This document shows, piece by piece, positions 9,081 through 18,434 of a DNA stretch of 64,000 bases. Below the pieces are notes generated by a model. The model ran no database searches, was not told the DNA's origin, and saw only the letters and a program-made list of their open reading frames with translations. The DNA is from Allomuricauda sp. M10. Lineage in GTDB: Bacteria; Bacteroidota; Bacteroidia; Flavobacteriales; Flavobacteriaceae. The stretch covers positions 868,001-932,000 of the forward strand of contig NZ_JAJGBN010000001.1 in the NCBI RefSeq assembly GCF_020782875.1, written 5' to 3'. The first letter of the stretch is position 1. Each line of letters begins with the position of its first letter. A program made the translations under genes and the position numbers.

Positions 9081-9863
9081 ATGGAGACTCAAAATAAAAT
9101 AGCACAAATGAAAGAGGCCATGGCCTCGGAAGAAATCGTCATCAAGATTGAAAATCTTTGTAAACGCTTTGGAAACAATGAAGTTTTGAAGGGGTTCAAT
9201 ATGGTTTTGAAGAAAGGCGAAAATCTGGTGGTCATGGGAAAATCGGGTTCAGGAAAGTCGGTGATGATCAAATGTTTGGTAGGACTTATAGGGCCTGATA
9301 GTGGTATAATTGAGGTATTGGGGAAGGAAATTGACCAACTTGACCAAATGGAACTGGACGAGCTCCGTTCCGATATCGGTTTTCTATTTCAGGGAAGTGC
9401 CTTGTATGATTCCATGACGGTGCGTGAAAATCTGGAATTTCCCATGCGCAGGCATCGCAAAAAGTTTGAAGGCACCACAGATACCCTTCCTTTGGTTAGG
9501 GAAGCTTTGGAGAATGTTGGATTGGCCCATACCATGGATTTGATGCCCGCAGAACTTTCGGGAGGGATGAAAAGGAGAGTGGCCCTGGCACGTGCCATTA
9601 TCCTAAAACCGAAATTGATCTTGTACGATGAACCCACCAGTGGTTTGGATCCCATTACGGCAAAGGAAATTATTGAGCTCATGCGGAGCATTCAAAAGAA
9701 ATATGGCACTTCGGCATTGATCATTACCCACGATGTGGATTGTGCCAGGGTCATTTCTGAACGGATGATCTTATTGGTAGAAGGGGTCAATTATGCGGAA
9801 GGAACCTATGAAGAGCTGATTCGTTCCCAGGACCCAAAGGTAAATGCATTTTTTAAAAAGTGA
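9081..9863 (+). CDS. mlaF: MlaF-type ABC transporter ATPase
   Basis: A 260-residue ATPase that powers the MlaE permease. Walker A is GKSGSGKSV (near residue 55), the signature is LSGGMKRRVALARA with the Met-Lys variant typical of MlaF, Walker B is LILYDEPTSGLD and the switch His is in IITHDV. The ATG is immediately downstream of the mlaE stop; a second in-frame ATG nine codons later would also serve. It runs into mlaD with a 1-base gap. Confidence 0.92.
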   Translation: METQNKIAQMKEAMASEEIVIKIENLCKRFGNNEVLKGFNMVLKKGENLVVMGKSGSGKSVMIKCLVGLIGPDSGIIEVLGKEIDQLDQMELDELRSDIGFLFQGSALYDSMTVRENLEFPMRRHRKKFEGTTDTLPLVREALENVGLAHTMDLMPAELSGGMKRRVALARAIILKPKLILYDEPTSGLDPITAKEIIELMRSIQKKYGTSALIITHDVDCARVISERMILLVEGVNYAEGTYEELIRSQDPKVNAFFKK

Positions 9864-9864
9864 T

Positions 9865-10848
9865 ATGGCAAACAAGACTTCCATACAGAACATGAAACTG
9901 GGCCTCTTTGTGGTGTTGGGCACCCTTTTGGTCTTAGTGGCGTCCTATCTCATCGGAAATAGGCAAAATATGTTCGTGCAAAACTTTTCGGTGAATGCCG
10001 TCTTCAAGAATGTGAACGGATTGCAAGTAGGGAACAATGTTCGGTTTTCAGGAATCAACATCGGAACAGTAGATAAAATTGATATGCTCAACGATACGAC
10101 CATCGTGGTCCAAATGAAAGTGGAGAAAAAAATGAGGGAACATATCAGAAAAAATGCCATTGCCACCATTGGTTCCGACGGTTTGGTGGGCAGTATGCTC
10201 GTCAACATTGTGCCAGGGGTAGGGGAAGCGGTTTCAGTTGAGGATGGTGATCGATTGGAATCGTACAGTAGGATTTCATCCCAGAACATGTTGAACACCC
10301 TAAGTGTGACCAACGAGAATGCCGCTTTGCTCACTTCCGATCTATTGAGGGTTACCCAATCTTTGACCGAAGGTAAGGGAACTTTGGGTAAATTGTTGAA
10401 TGATACCAAAATGGCAGATGATCTGGAGCAGACTATCATCAATCTGAAATACAGCAGTGAAAAGGTCAGTCAAACGTTGGATGATTTACAAATATTGATG
10501 AAAGGAGCACAATCCGATCAAACCATTACAGGCATGCTGCTTTCGGATAGTATATCGGCACAAAAACTCAAAAATATCCTCATCAACCTTGACAGTTCAA
10601 GTATTGAAATCAATAGAACGGCCCAAAACCTGAACCAATGGGTGGGTGAAATCAAGAATGGGCAAGGTGCCCTTCAACTGGTGACCCAGGATACCGTTTT
10701 GGCCAATCAACTCATGAGAACCATGCAGAACATTGAAGAAGGGACCGAAAAATTCAATGAAAACATGGAGGCCCTAAAACATAATTTTTTGACCCGAGGT
10801 TATTTTCGAAAATTGGAAAAAGAACAGAAAAAAGCCAACGAAAATTGA
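9865..10848 (+). CDS. mlaD: MlaD family (MCE domain) lipid-binding protein
   Basis: A 327-residue periplasmic protein anchored by one N-terminal membrane helix (LGLFVVLGTLLVLVASYLIG). The MCE domain follows: AVFKNVNGLQVGNNVRFSGI, then IGTVDKI and GSDGLVGSMLVNIVPG, which contains the lipid-gripping loop. The C-terminal 200 residues are a long coiled coil, probably reaching across the periplasm. The start is the ATG 1 base after mlaF's stop, not the overlapping ATG at 9844. With mlaE and mlaF it forms a retrograde phospholipid transporter; no MlaB or MlaC is visible beside it. Confidence 0.88.
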   Translation: MANKTSIQNMKLGLFVVLGTLLVLVASYLIGNRQNMFVQNFSVNAVFKNVNGLQVGNNVRFSGINIGTVDKIDMLNDTTIVVQMKVEKKMREHIRKNAIATIGSDGLVGSMLVNIVPGVGEAVSVEDGDRLESYSRISSQNMLNTLSVTNENAALLTSDLLRVTQSLTEGKGTLGKLLNDTKMADDLEQTIINLKYSSEKVSQTLDDLQILMKGAQSDQTITGMLLSDSISAQKLKNILINLDSSSIEINRTAQNLNQWVGEIKNGQGALQLVTQDTVLANQLMRTMQNIEEGTEKFNENMEALKHNFLTRGYFRKLEKEQKKANEN

Positions 10849-10861
10849 GATTGATCTTGAT

Positions 10862-11539
10862 CTAGGGATTCAGGATCATCCCATCTTCCATTTGGATGAT
10901 ACGATCGGTACGTTTGGCAAAATCCTCGTCATGGGTCACCACCAAAAGGGATAATCCCTGTTGTTCCTTCAGATTTTTAAAAATATTGAATACGTTTTCC
11001 GAGTTGTGACTGTCCAGATTCCCCGTGGGTTCATCGCCCATCAAAATGGTGGGATTGTTGATCAATGCGCGTGCAATGGCTACTCGCTGTTTTTCTCCAC
11101 CTGATATTCTGGATGCTCTTTGGTCCGCTAGATGTCCAATATGCAACATCTCCAACTTTTCATGCGCATCCTTTTCAATTTGTGCATTCGTTTTTTCTGC
11201 CAGTTTTTTGGCAGGAAGCATCACGTTTTCCAACACACTGAATTCGGAAAGTAAATAGTGGAACTGAAATACAAAACCGATATTTTTATTACGGATTCGC
11301 GATAACTGTTGCTGGGTCTTCCCGGTAATCAGTTCATTATTGAGGTACAACTCGCCCGAATAATCGGTATCCATAGTGGATAAAATGTAGAGCAAGGTAG
11401 ATTTTCCCGAACCGGACTTTCCCATAATGGTGGCAAATTCCCCTTTCTTCACCCCAAACGTGATATCCCTTAGCACATGGAAATCCTTGGGCTTGTGAAA
11501 ATGCTTGTCAATATTTCTCGCTTCGAGTACGTAGTCCAT
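10862..11539 (-). CDS. ABC transporter ATPase (LolD/MacB type)
   Basis: A 225-residue ATPase with Walker A GKSGSGKSTLLYIL, signature RISGGEKQRVAIARALI and Walker B ILMGDEPTGNLDS, as in the LolD/MacB family that serves FtsX-like permeases. It ends the HlyD-permease-ATPase operon (7-base gap after the permease). Such tripartite sets export macrolides, peptides, siderophores or lipoproteins. It is convergent with mlaD (13 bases between stops). Confidence 0.9.
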   Translation of the reverse strand: MDYVLEARNIDKHFHKPKDFHVLRDITFGVKKGEFATIMGKSGSGKSTLLYILSTMDTDYSGELYLNNELITGKTQQQLSRIRNKNIGFVFQFHYLLSEFSVLENVMLPAKKLAEKTNAQIEKDAHEKLEMLHIGHLADQRASRISGGEKQRVAIARALINNPTILMGDEPTGNLDSHNSENVFNIFKNLKEQQGLSLLVVTHDEDFAKRTDRIIQMEDGMILNP

Positions 11540-11546
11540 GACGTTT

Positions 11547-12809
11547 TTAGGTTCCCCTAATGATTTTTACCGGATCTATTTTTCTGGCCCTATTGGAGGG
11601 CAGGTATCCGGCAATAAAGGTTGATAAAAGGGCAAAGGTGATTCCGATCACATAGTATGCAGGGTTGTAATTTACAGGATATGTGGTGATGGTGGGCAAG
11701 GCTTCCGTTTCAAAAGGGGCATGGTCAATGGCACGGGAAAGTGCAAACCCGATCAACAATCCAAGTAATCCGCCTAGGAACCCGATAATCATGGCCTGCG
11801 CCATAAAGATGAGTTGTACATCCCTTCCAGAAAACCCGGTTGCCTTTAAAATGGCAATGTCCTTCATTTTTTCATAGATGAGCATGTTCAAAATGTTGTA
11901 AATGCCAAACCCGGCGACGATCAAAAGGGTAATGGAAACGGCATAGGTGATGAGGTTCCGGATGTTGGAGCCGGTTTCGAACTGTGCATTGGCTTCGTTT
12001 ATGTCGATGGCCTTGGTTTTGAATTGGGTTTCCAACTGCCTTGCCATCGGTTCTGCCTGGACAATGTCCACCAATTTGATATTGATGTCCGTGACATAAT
12101 TTTCGGCTTCGCCTAAAATCCGTTGTACGGTCTTTAAATTGGCAAAACTCTGTGAATCATCAATTTCCGCAATACCACTTTGATAAATACCTACAATCTT
12201 CAAGGGGAAAATGTTTCCGGACACGGTACTGATCTGAACCCGATCGCCTACGTGTAGCGACATTTTTTTGGCCAATCCGGCTCCCAATAAAATGCCATTG
12301 TCGTTATTTTTCAGTGCTTCGGGAGTACCTTCCACAATATTGTCCTGGATGTTGGAGAGACGGACTTCCTCCATAATGTCCACGCCCACCAAATTGCCGC
12401 CCAATTCAATGGAACCTGACAAATAGAATATCTGTGCCCGAAGTTGCGGCGTGGCCCCTCTTACATTGGGATGTTTTTTGAGGTAATCCAAGATGGGCAG
12501 GGCATTGTGAATCTTCTTTTGGTTCTGTTTAGGTTTTATGGAATGCACCATGTTGAATGCATCCTTGAATTCGCCATAAAGGGAAATGGGTTGATGGTCC
12601 GATGGACGTATTTCATTATAAACATGGATATGGGGCGTTTGGTTGAGCACCAGATCGTCAAGCATCCCGTTGAGTCCGGTCATGAAACTCACCAAAGTGA
12701 TGTAGGCACCAATACCAAAGGTAACGCCCAAAGTTGCGGTGGCCGTAGACTTCATTTTGGTCAGCAAATGGGTCTTGGCAATCCCTAATATGACGCTCCA
12801 ATTGGTCAT
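11547..12809 (-). CDS. FtsX-like ABC transporter permease
   Basis: A 420-residue permease of the MacB/LolCE type: one N-terminal membrane helix, a periplasmic MacB_PCD domain (about 45-250) and three C-terminal helices with the FtsX motif NMLIYEKMKDIAILKATGFSG. It ends DPVKIIRGT, the usual Arg-Lys-Ile-Asp-Pro-Val tail. Its ATG overlaps the TGA of the adaptor gene by 4 bases. It would couple ATP hydrolysis to substrate passage through the periplasmic adaptor; the substrate is unknown. Confidence 0.9.
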   Translation of the reverse strand: MTNWSVILGIAKTHLLTKMKSTATATLGVTFGIGAYITLVSFMTGLNGMLDDLVLNQTPHIHVYNEIRPSDHQPISLYGEFKDAFNMVHSIKPKQNQKKIHNALPILDYLKKHPNVRGATPQLRAQIFYLSGSIELGGNLVGVDIMEEVRLSNIQDNIVEGTPEALKNNDNGILLGAGLAKKMSLHVGDRVQISTVSGNIFPLKIVGIYQSGIAEIDDSQSFANLKTVQRILGEAENYVTDINIKLVDIVQAEPMARQLETQFKTKAIDINEANAQFETGSNIRNLITYAVSITLLIVAGFGIYNILNMLIYEKMKDIAILKATGFSGRDVQLIFMAQAMIIGFLGGLLGLLIGFALSRAIDHAPFETEALPTITTYPVNYNPAYYVIGITFALLSTFIAGYLPSNRARKIDPVKIIRGT

Positions 12810-13891
12810 GGTTCAGGTTTGTAGATGGCTGTTTTTTCGGTGATACCGCTCAGGATTTCAACCTTATCCAAGTTTTGCAATCCGAGGGTGACTTCGATTT
12901 CACCTTCATCGGTGATCACTTTGGAGCCATCAATGAGAAATTCTTTCGGGATGGTGAGCGTTTTTGCTTTCTCGGCGATGATGATGTTGCCTTCACCCGA
13001 AAGCCCGGGATATAAAGTGGTGGGCGGATCCACGAACCATGCTTCAACCTTAAAGGTTTGGGAACGTTCATCCTTTCGTGGATAGATTTTGTGCAAGGTG
13101 GCTTCAAACACTCTCGAATTATAGGAATCCAAGGTGATGAACACCCGTTGCCCCAATTTCAACTTTACAATATCCACCTCGTCCACCAACAGTTCCACAA
13201 TAAAGGTATCGCTGCGGCCAACGGCAGCAACGGGCTCCACAGTGTTCACTATTTCACCAGGATTTTTGTAAATGGCATAGACCTTCCCATCTATTTTGCT
13301 GGTAATCGTAAAATCCTCGGTTGTGGTCAAAGAGGTTTGATAATTGTTCTGGGCCTGACGCAATTGGGTTTCCAACTCATTTTTGGATTGTTGGTATTTC
13401 TTTTTGAGCAGTTTTAAATTGTTTTGGGAAAGTTCAAAGGCCAACTTCCGGTTGTCGAACTCCACCTTGGAACCGATATTTTGGTCCCATAGATTTTTTT
13501 GACGGTAATAGTTGACGGAATCGTTTTGGAGTTTTAGTTCCGCTGCTTGGATTTCATCTGCAATACTGTGGAGCACAGCGGCATTCCCATTATAATTTTC
13601 CTTGGCCAATTGCAGGGCCAACTTGGCATTTTCAAGATTGAGTTCCGGGGAGGTGTTCGTGATTTGCAGTATTCGGTCCCCTTTGTGGACTTCATCACCT
13701 TCTTCTACCCAAACACGGTCCAAAATACCCATAACGATTGAGTAGGCTTGGTACAGGCTATCCGGCTGAACGGTGGCCGAGGCATAGACCGATTCGGTCA
13801 ACGGCATGGATTGGGGATAGGTTTTTTCCCTTTTCTTGCCACAGGAGAACAAAACGGGGAAAATGAGCAAAAGCAGTATCGAATGTTTCAT
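12806..13891 (-). CDS. HlyD-family periplasmic adaptor lipoprotein
   Basis: A 361-residue membrane-fusion protein whose signal peptide (MKHSILLLLIFPVLFSC) ends in a lipobox, so it is probably anchored at Cys17. Two lipoyl/barrel-sandwich halves (SIVMGILDRVWVEEGDEVHKG and TSKIDGKVYAIYKNPGE) flank a long coiled-coil hairpin of about 100 residues, followed by a beta-barrel domain. It links the FtsX permease to an outer-membrane exit. The start is placed at the ATG opening the signal peptide. A TolC-like partner is not in the window. Confidence 0.88.
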   Translation of the reverse strand: MKHSILLLLIFPVLFSCGKKREKTYPQSMPLTESVYASATVQPDSLYQAYSIVMGILDRVWVEEGDEVHKGDRILQITNTSPELNLENAKLALQLAKENYNGNAAVLHSIADEIQAAELKLQNDSVNYYRQKNLWDQNIGSKVEFDNRKLAFELSQNNLKLLKKKYQQSKNELETQLRQAQNNYQTSLTTTEDFTITSKIDGKVYAIYKNPGEIVNTVEPVAAVGRSDTFIVELLVDEVDIVKLKLGQRVFITLDSYNSRVFEATLHKIYPRKDERSQTFKVEAWFVDPPTTLYPGLSGEGNIIIAEKAKTLTIPKEFLIDGSKVITDEGEIEVTLGLQNLDKVEILSGITEKTAIYKPEP

Positions 13892-14076
13892 GATGAACAT
13901 CGTGATTGAACCTTCAAATTACTAATAAAAAACACAACTAAAACATGAGATGGGTCAGGTTGCTTCTATCCTTTTCAAATAGCTTATTTACAAGGATTTT
14001 TTCATAAAAGGGACTGCCATGACGCAGATCATTGCATTTGGAAGCCTTTCCTTTTTCCTTTGCAACAAAAAAGCGA

Positions 14077-14568
14077 ATGATACTATATGCTCTGATATTG
14101 TTCGTTGTGCTGCTCATCCTCGGGTTGCTCTTTGTGCCGATCCAAATTTATATCGATACGGATACTGCACGGTACTTTTTTAGGTTGAAAGGACTCTTAA
14201 AATTTAGTCTGGAACCTGACGAAAAGGAAATTATAAGGGCTCGTATGAGGTTTTTGTGGATAGACCGCAGTTTTTATCCTCTGACCAAACCTTTTAAAAC
14301 AAAAAAGGACCCAACTAAGGAGAAAAAAAGAAGTGCAGGAAGAAGGTTGGGGTTCCGGAAAATATTCCGAGTCCTAAAATCTTTTGAGGTACGGGAATTT
14401 ATCTGGGATTTGGATACAGGGGATTATATCACCAATGCCAAAATGTATCCCGCTTTTGCATTTCTGAATCGGTACCGAGGGCATTTCAACATCAACTTTC
14501 AGGACAGGAACCATTTACGGGTGGACTTGCGCAACAGGCCCATCTGGATCATAAAAGCAATTGTATAA
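14077..14568 (+). CDS. membrane-anchored protein, DUF2953-like
   Basis: A 163-residue protein with one N-terminal membrane helix (ILYALILFVVLLILGLLFVPI), a basic linker (KTKKDPTKEKKRSAGRR) and a C-terminal domain WDLDTGDYITNAKMYPAFAFL. It resembles the DUF2953 family, whose B. subtilis member YtfI is encoded next to ytfJ; here too a YtfJ homologue follows after 16 bases. The start is the ATG before the helix; 15 codons upstream are possible but unlikely. Function unknown; the conserved pairing is the best clue. Confidence 0.6.
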   Translation: MILYALILFVVLLILGLLFVPIQIYIDTDTARYFFRLKGLLKFSLEPDEKEIIRARMRFLWIDRSFYPLTKPFKTKKDPTKEKKRSAGRRLGFRKIFRVLKSFEVREFIWDLDTGDYITNAKMYPAFAFLNRYRGHFNINFQDRNHLRVDLRNRPIWIIKAIV

Positions 14569-14584
14569 CAGTAAATTAAAGGTC

Positions 14585-14956
14585 ATGGATTTACATTTTG
14601 AAGAATTATTGAACAAGGTCACGGACTTTATTAAAACAGAGGCCAAGACCGAAACTATTATCGGGGAGCCCTTCCAATTGGGAGAATTTAAGTGTGTTCC
14701 CGTAATCAAGGTAGGTATGGGATTTGGCTCCGGAGGAGGCGAGGGGGTCGAAGGTAAGATGAAAAAAGGCGAAGGAGTCGGGGCAGGAGCCGGTATCGGT
14801 ATCCAGCCCATCGGGTTTTTGGTAACCAAGGGAGATGAGATTTCATTCTTGGAAGCAGGTAAAACACATGGTTTGGCCGCAGCATTTGAAAAAGTGCCCG
14901 ATTTGATCGAACGCATTGTCAAGGAACGCAACAGAAAAGAAGAAGTTGTAGCATAA
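14585..14956 (+). CDS. YtfJ/GerW family protein
   Basis: A 123-residue protein of the family named from the B. subtilis spore protein YtfJ (GerW). Features: an N-terminal helix (DLHFEELLNKVTDFIKTEAK), a VIGEP-like turn (IIGEPFQLGEFKCVPVIKV), the glycine-rich loop MGFGSGGGEGVEGKMKKGEG, and GAGIGIQPIGFLVTKGDEI. This bacterium belongs to a non-sporulating phylum, so the role must be other than spore coat or germination. It forms an operon with the DUF2953-like gene. Confidence 0.85.
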   Translation: MDLHFEELLNKVTDFIKTEAKTETIIGEPFQLGEFKCVPVIKVGMGFGSGGGEGVEGKMKKGEGVGAGAGIGIQPIGFLVTKGDEISFLEAGKTHGLAAAFEKVPDLIERIVKERNRKEEVVA

Positions 14957-14975
14957 TATTGGCGTTCTTGACACA

Positions 14976-15009
14976 CCGGGTTGTTCTGTTGGGGGATAGG
15001 ACAACCCGG
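14976..15009 (+). terminator. hairpin after the YtfJ gene
   Basis: CCGGGTTGT (14976-14984) pairs perfectly with ACAACCCGG (15001-15009) around a 16-base loop. No T run follows, so it may be a weak terminator or an mRNA-stabilising hairpin, lying 19 bases after the stop and 36 bases before the universal stress gene. Confidence 0.5.
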
Positions 15010-15045
15010 CTTCCCATTGCTACAAACAACTAAAAGAACCTAATC

Positions 15046-15900
15046 ATGAAAACGATTCTATTGCCCACTGATTTCTCAAGAAACGCATGGAATGCCATTG
15101 AGTATGCGCTTCATTTTTTTAAGGATGAAAAATGCAAATTTTATGTATTGAATACCTATACACCAGCCTTTTATAGGTTGGACTATCTTTTGGGTGGACC
15201 TGCCATGAGTGCCATTCCCGATTTTGGGTTGGATATTTCGTTGGAAGGATTGGAAAACACCCTAAAACGTATCGAAAAGGAATATAGCAACCCCAAGCAC
15301 ACCTTCGAAACAGTTTCATCGTTCAATACCCTATCCGAAGAAATAAAAGAATGCCCTGAACGTAAAAAAGTGGACATGGTGGTCATGGGAACCCAGGGAG
15401 CTTCAGGGGCAAAGGAGTTTTTTTTAGGATCGAATACCGTTCACGCGCTGCGCAAAAGTAAGGTGCCAATTTTGGTAGTACCCAATGTGTACAAGTTTGT
15501 GCCGATAAAGGATATTCTTTTATCAACAGGATATGAATCCAAATACAAACCTGAAGAATTGGAACCGTTGCTAGCCATCGTGGCAAGGTTCAAGGCAAAA
15601 CTACATGTCTTGCACGCCTTGGAAGACTTTGAACTTACTCCATCACAAAAGGATAACAAGACTTATTTAAAACAAATATTCAATGTCTTAAAAGACATAA
15701 TTTTTGTGGACAGTACCGAAGAATACATGCCCAATATTGTGCATGCATACATCGAAAAAAACCAAATCGGACTCGTTGTTATGATGAACAGGAAACATCA
15801 TTTTTTAGATCAACTTTTGTTACGGCATCATGTGGATATGGTGGGATATCACTCTGATATTCCTTTTTTGGTCTTGCCAGACACCTCTGAAATTTCCTAA
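15046..15900 (+). CDS. universal stress protein, tandem UspA domains
   Basis: A 284-residue cytoplasmic protein with two UspA-like domains (about 1-145 and 150-284). The first starts MKTILLPTDFSRNAWNAIEY and carries the nucleotide-loop pattern VVMGTQGASGAKEFFLGSNT before VPILVVP, close to the Gx2Gx9GS-type ATP-binding motif. The second lacks a clear loop (MNRKHHFLDQLLLRHHVDMV), as often in tandem forms. Usp proteins accumulate under growth arrest or redox stress. Its ATG follows the YtfJ hairpin. Confidence 0.9.
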   Translation: MKTILLPTDFSRNAWNAIEYALHFFKDEKCKFYVLNTYTPAFYRLDYLLGGPAMSAIPDFGLDISLEGLENTLKRIEKEYSNPKHTFETVSSFNTLSEEIKECPERKKVDMVVMGTQGASGAKEFFLGSNTVHALRKSKVPILVVPNVYKFVPIKDILLSTGYESKYKPEELEPLLAIVARFKAKLHVLHALEDFELTPSQKDNKTYLKQIFNVLKDIIFVDSTEEYMPNIVHAYIEKNQIGLVVMMNRKHHFLDQLLLRHHVDMVGYHSDIPFLVLPDTSEIS

Positions 15901-15950
15901 TAATTTTTTATGACCATTTAGTTTTGCCAATTCAAGCCACTACAGTTACT

Positions 15951-15958
15951 TATTTTTG
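15951..15958 (+). promoter_or_regulatory. -7 promoter box four bases before the TlpA gene start
   Basis: TATTTTTG fits TAnnTTTG and is followed by just 4 bases before the ATG at 15963, implying a leaderless transcript. The same layout occurs before the TauE gene (35715) and tilS (52742). Confidence 0.45.
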
Positions 15959-15962
15959 TGGA

Positions 15963-17144
15963 ATGAAATACTTTTTTGGATTACTACTGATTCCATTTTT
16001 ACTGTTCTCATGTTCAGAACAACCAATGATTTCTGGGGATTTAGATTTATCCCACGGCGAAGAATGGAAACCGATGGTGTATTTGATCCGGCCTGAAAAT
16101 TTTACCCAATTGGGGCAAAGTTTTGTTGGAAAAATCTTGGATTCCTCTGAGGTTGATGACCAAGGCCATTTTCAATTTGCAACAGTTACCAATGTCGAAG
16201 GTCCCAATTTGCTGGAAGTGGTTGTTCAGAAAAAGGGTGAACAGTACGCCAATCGGTTGGAGAATGAAAATCCAGAAACGGACAATTATTTTCCAGTAGT
16301 CTGGAATCCGGGAGAAACCTTAAAATTGAATGCGGCTATAGATCGCTTCCAATCTTCAGTAATAATAGAAAATCCAACAACAGTCAATGCAACACTTCTT
16401 AAACTTCGAGATCTAAAAAAGAACGCTTTTTTAAAATATCAGACTACCCTTGGACAACTCCAAGGAGATGAACAATTGTTGGAACGCGAAAAAGCATTAT
16501 ACGAATACCAATCCGCTTTGATGCGTTTTGCAGATGCCACGAAAGAACTTTTCCCTGCCTTAATGACAATAAAATGGGTAAGCCCCGAAGGAAATTATGA
16601 GCGCATTCCTGAATTTTTGGTCGGCCAAAGTCGAAAATGGTCGGCAATATTTCCAAATGAATCTTGGGTTCAAGAATTGGCGGTACTAGCAGATAAAGAA
16701 AATCTTCCCATTTTGATCGGGGACCATATTCCTAATCTACAATTTCCGATGCTAGATGGTTCTGAATCCAATTTGAAAACCATATTGGAAGGACAAAAAC
16801 TCCTTGTGCTGGATGTTTGGGCTTCTTGGTGCGCCCCTTGTAGGCTCGAAAACCGAAATGTGCTGTTGCCCCTTTGGAAAAGGTACCATGATCTAGGCTT
16901 TCAGGTGATTGCATATGGCCTGGAAAGTAACCGGGCAGCTTGGGAAAATGCCATCGAAAAAGATGGCGCAAGTCCATGGCTCCATACTTCCCATTTGGAA
17001 GGCGACCAAAACCCCGTCATGGATTCCTTGCGAATACACACCATTCCTGCCAATTTCATTTTGGATGGAAGCGGCAAAGTGCTGGCGAAAAATCTTCATG
17101 GAGAGGCTTTGGTCGACTTTGTGGCAAATTACTTGGGCAGCTAG
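15963..17144 (+). CDS. TlpA-type thioredoxin-like lipoprotein
   Basis: A 393-residue lipoprotein (MKYFFGLLLIPFLLFSC, lipidated Cys17) facing the periplasm. The N-terminal part is a beta-rich DUF4369-like region, followed by a helical linker and a C-terminal thioredoxin fold with the redox site WASWCAPCRLENRNVL and the cis-proline loop HTIPANFILDGSG. Such proteins reduce or isomerise disulfides of envelope proteins. The start is the ATG at the signal peptide; upstream codons in frame have no leader. Confidence 0.88.
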   Translation: MKYFFGLLLIPFLLFSCSEQPMISGDLDLSHGEEWKPMVYLIRPENFTQLGQSFVGKILDSSEVDDQGHFQFATVTNVEGPNLLEVVVQKKGEQYANRLENENPETDNYFPVVWNPGETLKLNAAIDRFQSSVIIENPTTVNATLLKLRDLKKNAFLKYQTTLGQLQGDEQLLEREKALYEYQSALMRFADATKELFPALMTIKWVSPEGNYERIPEFLVGQSRKWSAIFPNESWVQELAVLADKENLPILIGDHIPNLQFPMLDGSESNLKTILEGQKLLVLDVWASWCAPCRLENRNVLLPLWKRYHDLGFQVIAYGLESNRAAWENAIEKDGASPWLHTSHLEGDQNPVMDSLRIHTIPANFILDGSGKVLAKNLHGEALVDFVANYLGS

Positions 17145-17179
17145 CCATTCATAAGATCTCAATTTTAAAACTAAAGGCC

Positions 17180-17539
17180 TTATTCCCCATCATGTATCAG
17201 TATCACTTCTTCAGGTATAGAAAGAAACAAGACACATCCACTTTCTGACCTTACACTGTGTTTACCAGATGGGGGCGTGTACAGATAATCCCCTTGGGAT
17301 AAGGTCTCATGGTGAATAATGCAACTGCCTTCCAAAACCAAAATTTCTTCCCCGGCCGGGTGTACATGGTACGGATAGGAAGCTCCTTCTTCAAACTTCA
17401 ATAAAATGGCCTTGGACCGATTTGTGGTTTTGTCAAAATGCAGTGATTTTACAAACACACCGTTGTAATGGATTCCTTTTTCAATCAACGGTAGCCAAGC
17501 TAACTGCCCACTATTGGTAATATAGTTCCTAATGTTCAT
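17180..17539 (-). CDS. cupin domain protein, ChrR-like
   Basis: A 119-residue single cupin. The metal motif YPYHVHPAGEEILVLEG (two His and a Glu) and the second motif TPPSGKHSVRS fit the G(X)5HXH(X)3,4E(X)6G scheme. The arrangement resembles ChrR-type anti-sigma or sensory cupins, though no anti-sigma domain is present. Probably a metal-binding enzyme or sensor. It lies downstream of the AraC gene on the same strand. Confidence 0.75.
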   Translation of the reverse strand: MNIRNYITNSGQLAWLPLIEKGIHYNGVFVKSLHFDKTTNRSKAILLKFEEGASYPYHVHPAGEEILVLEGSCIIHHETLSQGDYLYTPPSGKHSVRSESGCVLFLSIPEEVILIHDGE

Positions 17540-17624
17540 AGTTTTTGATTTTTACATTATGGAACAAAATTCAGCAAGACAACGTCGTTAGAAAATGGAA
17601 AATATTGGGTTTAAGATGGAAAAT

Positions 17625-18413
17625 TTAGGATGAGATGCTTGCCACATAGGCCTTTGGCGACATGCCCACGTGATTTTTGAAGAATTTGGAAAAATAGTAG
17701 GGGTCTTGAAAACCCAAGGAAAAGGCAACTTCCTTCATATTCAAATTCTCATATTGTAAAATTCGCTTGGCTTCGGAAACTACAAGTCCATAGATGACAT
17801 TTTGGGCAGTTTTGCCTGCGTGTTGTTTGGCCAACTCGTTCAGCTTTAACTCGGTGGTCTTCAGTTGTGGTGCAATTTCTTTCAAAGATAGATTTTGGTT
17901 GAAGTTGTTTCGGACGAACTCCAAAAACTGTAAAAACAACGCATCCGGCTTCCAGATTTCACCGCCGTTGGCAATTTTGGAGCGGTTGGTCTCGAACAGG
18001 ATTAATTCGATACGGGAATGAACGGATTCTAAATATTGATACGGTTTATCCTGAAGTTCTTGCTCAATTTTTTGAAGCTCACGTGCCAAATCTTCAGTGT
18101 GGACAATGGGAATGACCTCGTTGTAATCAAAATGGCAAAAAAGGCTGTTCTGAAAAATCAGTTCAATGTCCTTTTCCGTTTTGCACATATAATCCAAGGT
18201 AAAGCTCAACAAATAGCCTTGGGCATTATCCATCTTTTTGAAACAATGGTATTGTCCAGAGGTAATGGTGAGTACCTGGCTTTTGTTTACTGTGATGGTT
18301 TTATGGTCAACCTCAATATCAATTTTTCCCTGTTTACACCAAATGAAGAGGTATTTTTTGATGCGTTTTGAGGTAAAATCAACAATGGTTTCAATTCGTT
18401 GTATATCAACCAT
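17625..18413 (-). CDS. AraC family transcriptional regulator
   Basis: A 262-residue regulator: an N-terminal cupin-like sensing domain (about 1-110) and a C-terminal double helix-turn-helix ending MKEVAFSLGFQDPYYFSKFFKNHVGMSPKAY, the AraC signature. The effector is unknown. The downstream cupin gene and upstream VOC and DoxX genes, all on the same strand, may be its targets. A large hairpin at 18435-18482 precedes it. Confidence 0.9.
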   Translation of the reverse strand: MVDIQRIETIVDFTSKRIKKYLFIWCKQGKIDIEVDHKTITVNKSQVLTITSGQYHCFKKMDNAQGYLLSFTLDYMCKTEKDIELIFQNSLFCHFDYNEVIPIVHTEDLARELQKIEQELQDKPYQYLESVHSRIELILFETNRSKIANGGEIWKPDALFLQFLEFVRNNFNQNLSLKEIAPQLKTTELKLNELAKQHAGKTAQNVIYGLVVSEAKRILQYENLNMKEVAFSLGFQDPYYFSKFFKNHVGMSPKAYVASISS

Positions 18414-18434
18414 ATTAAAAACCTTAAATGGAAA

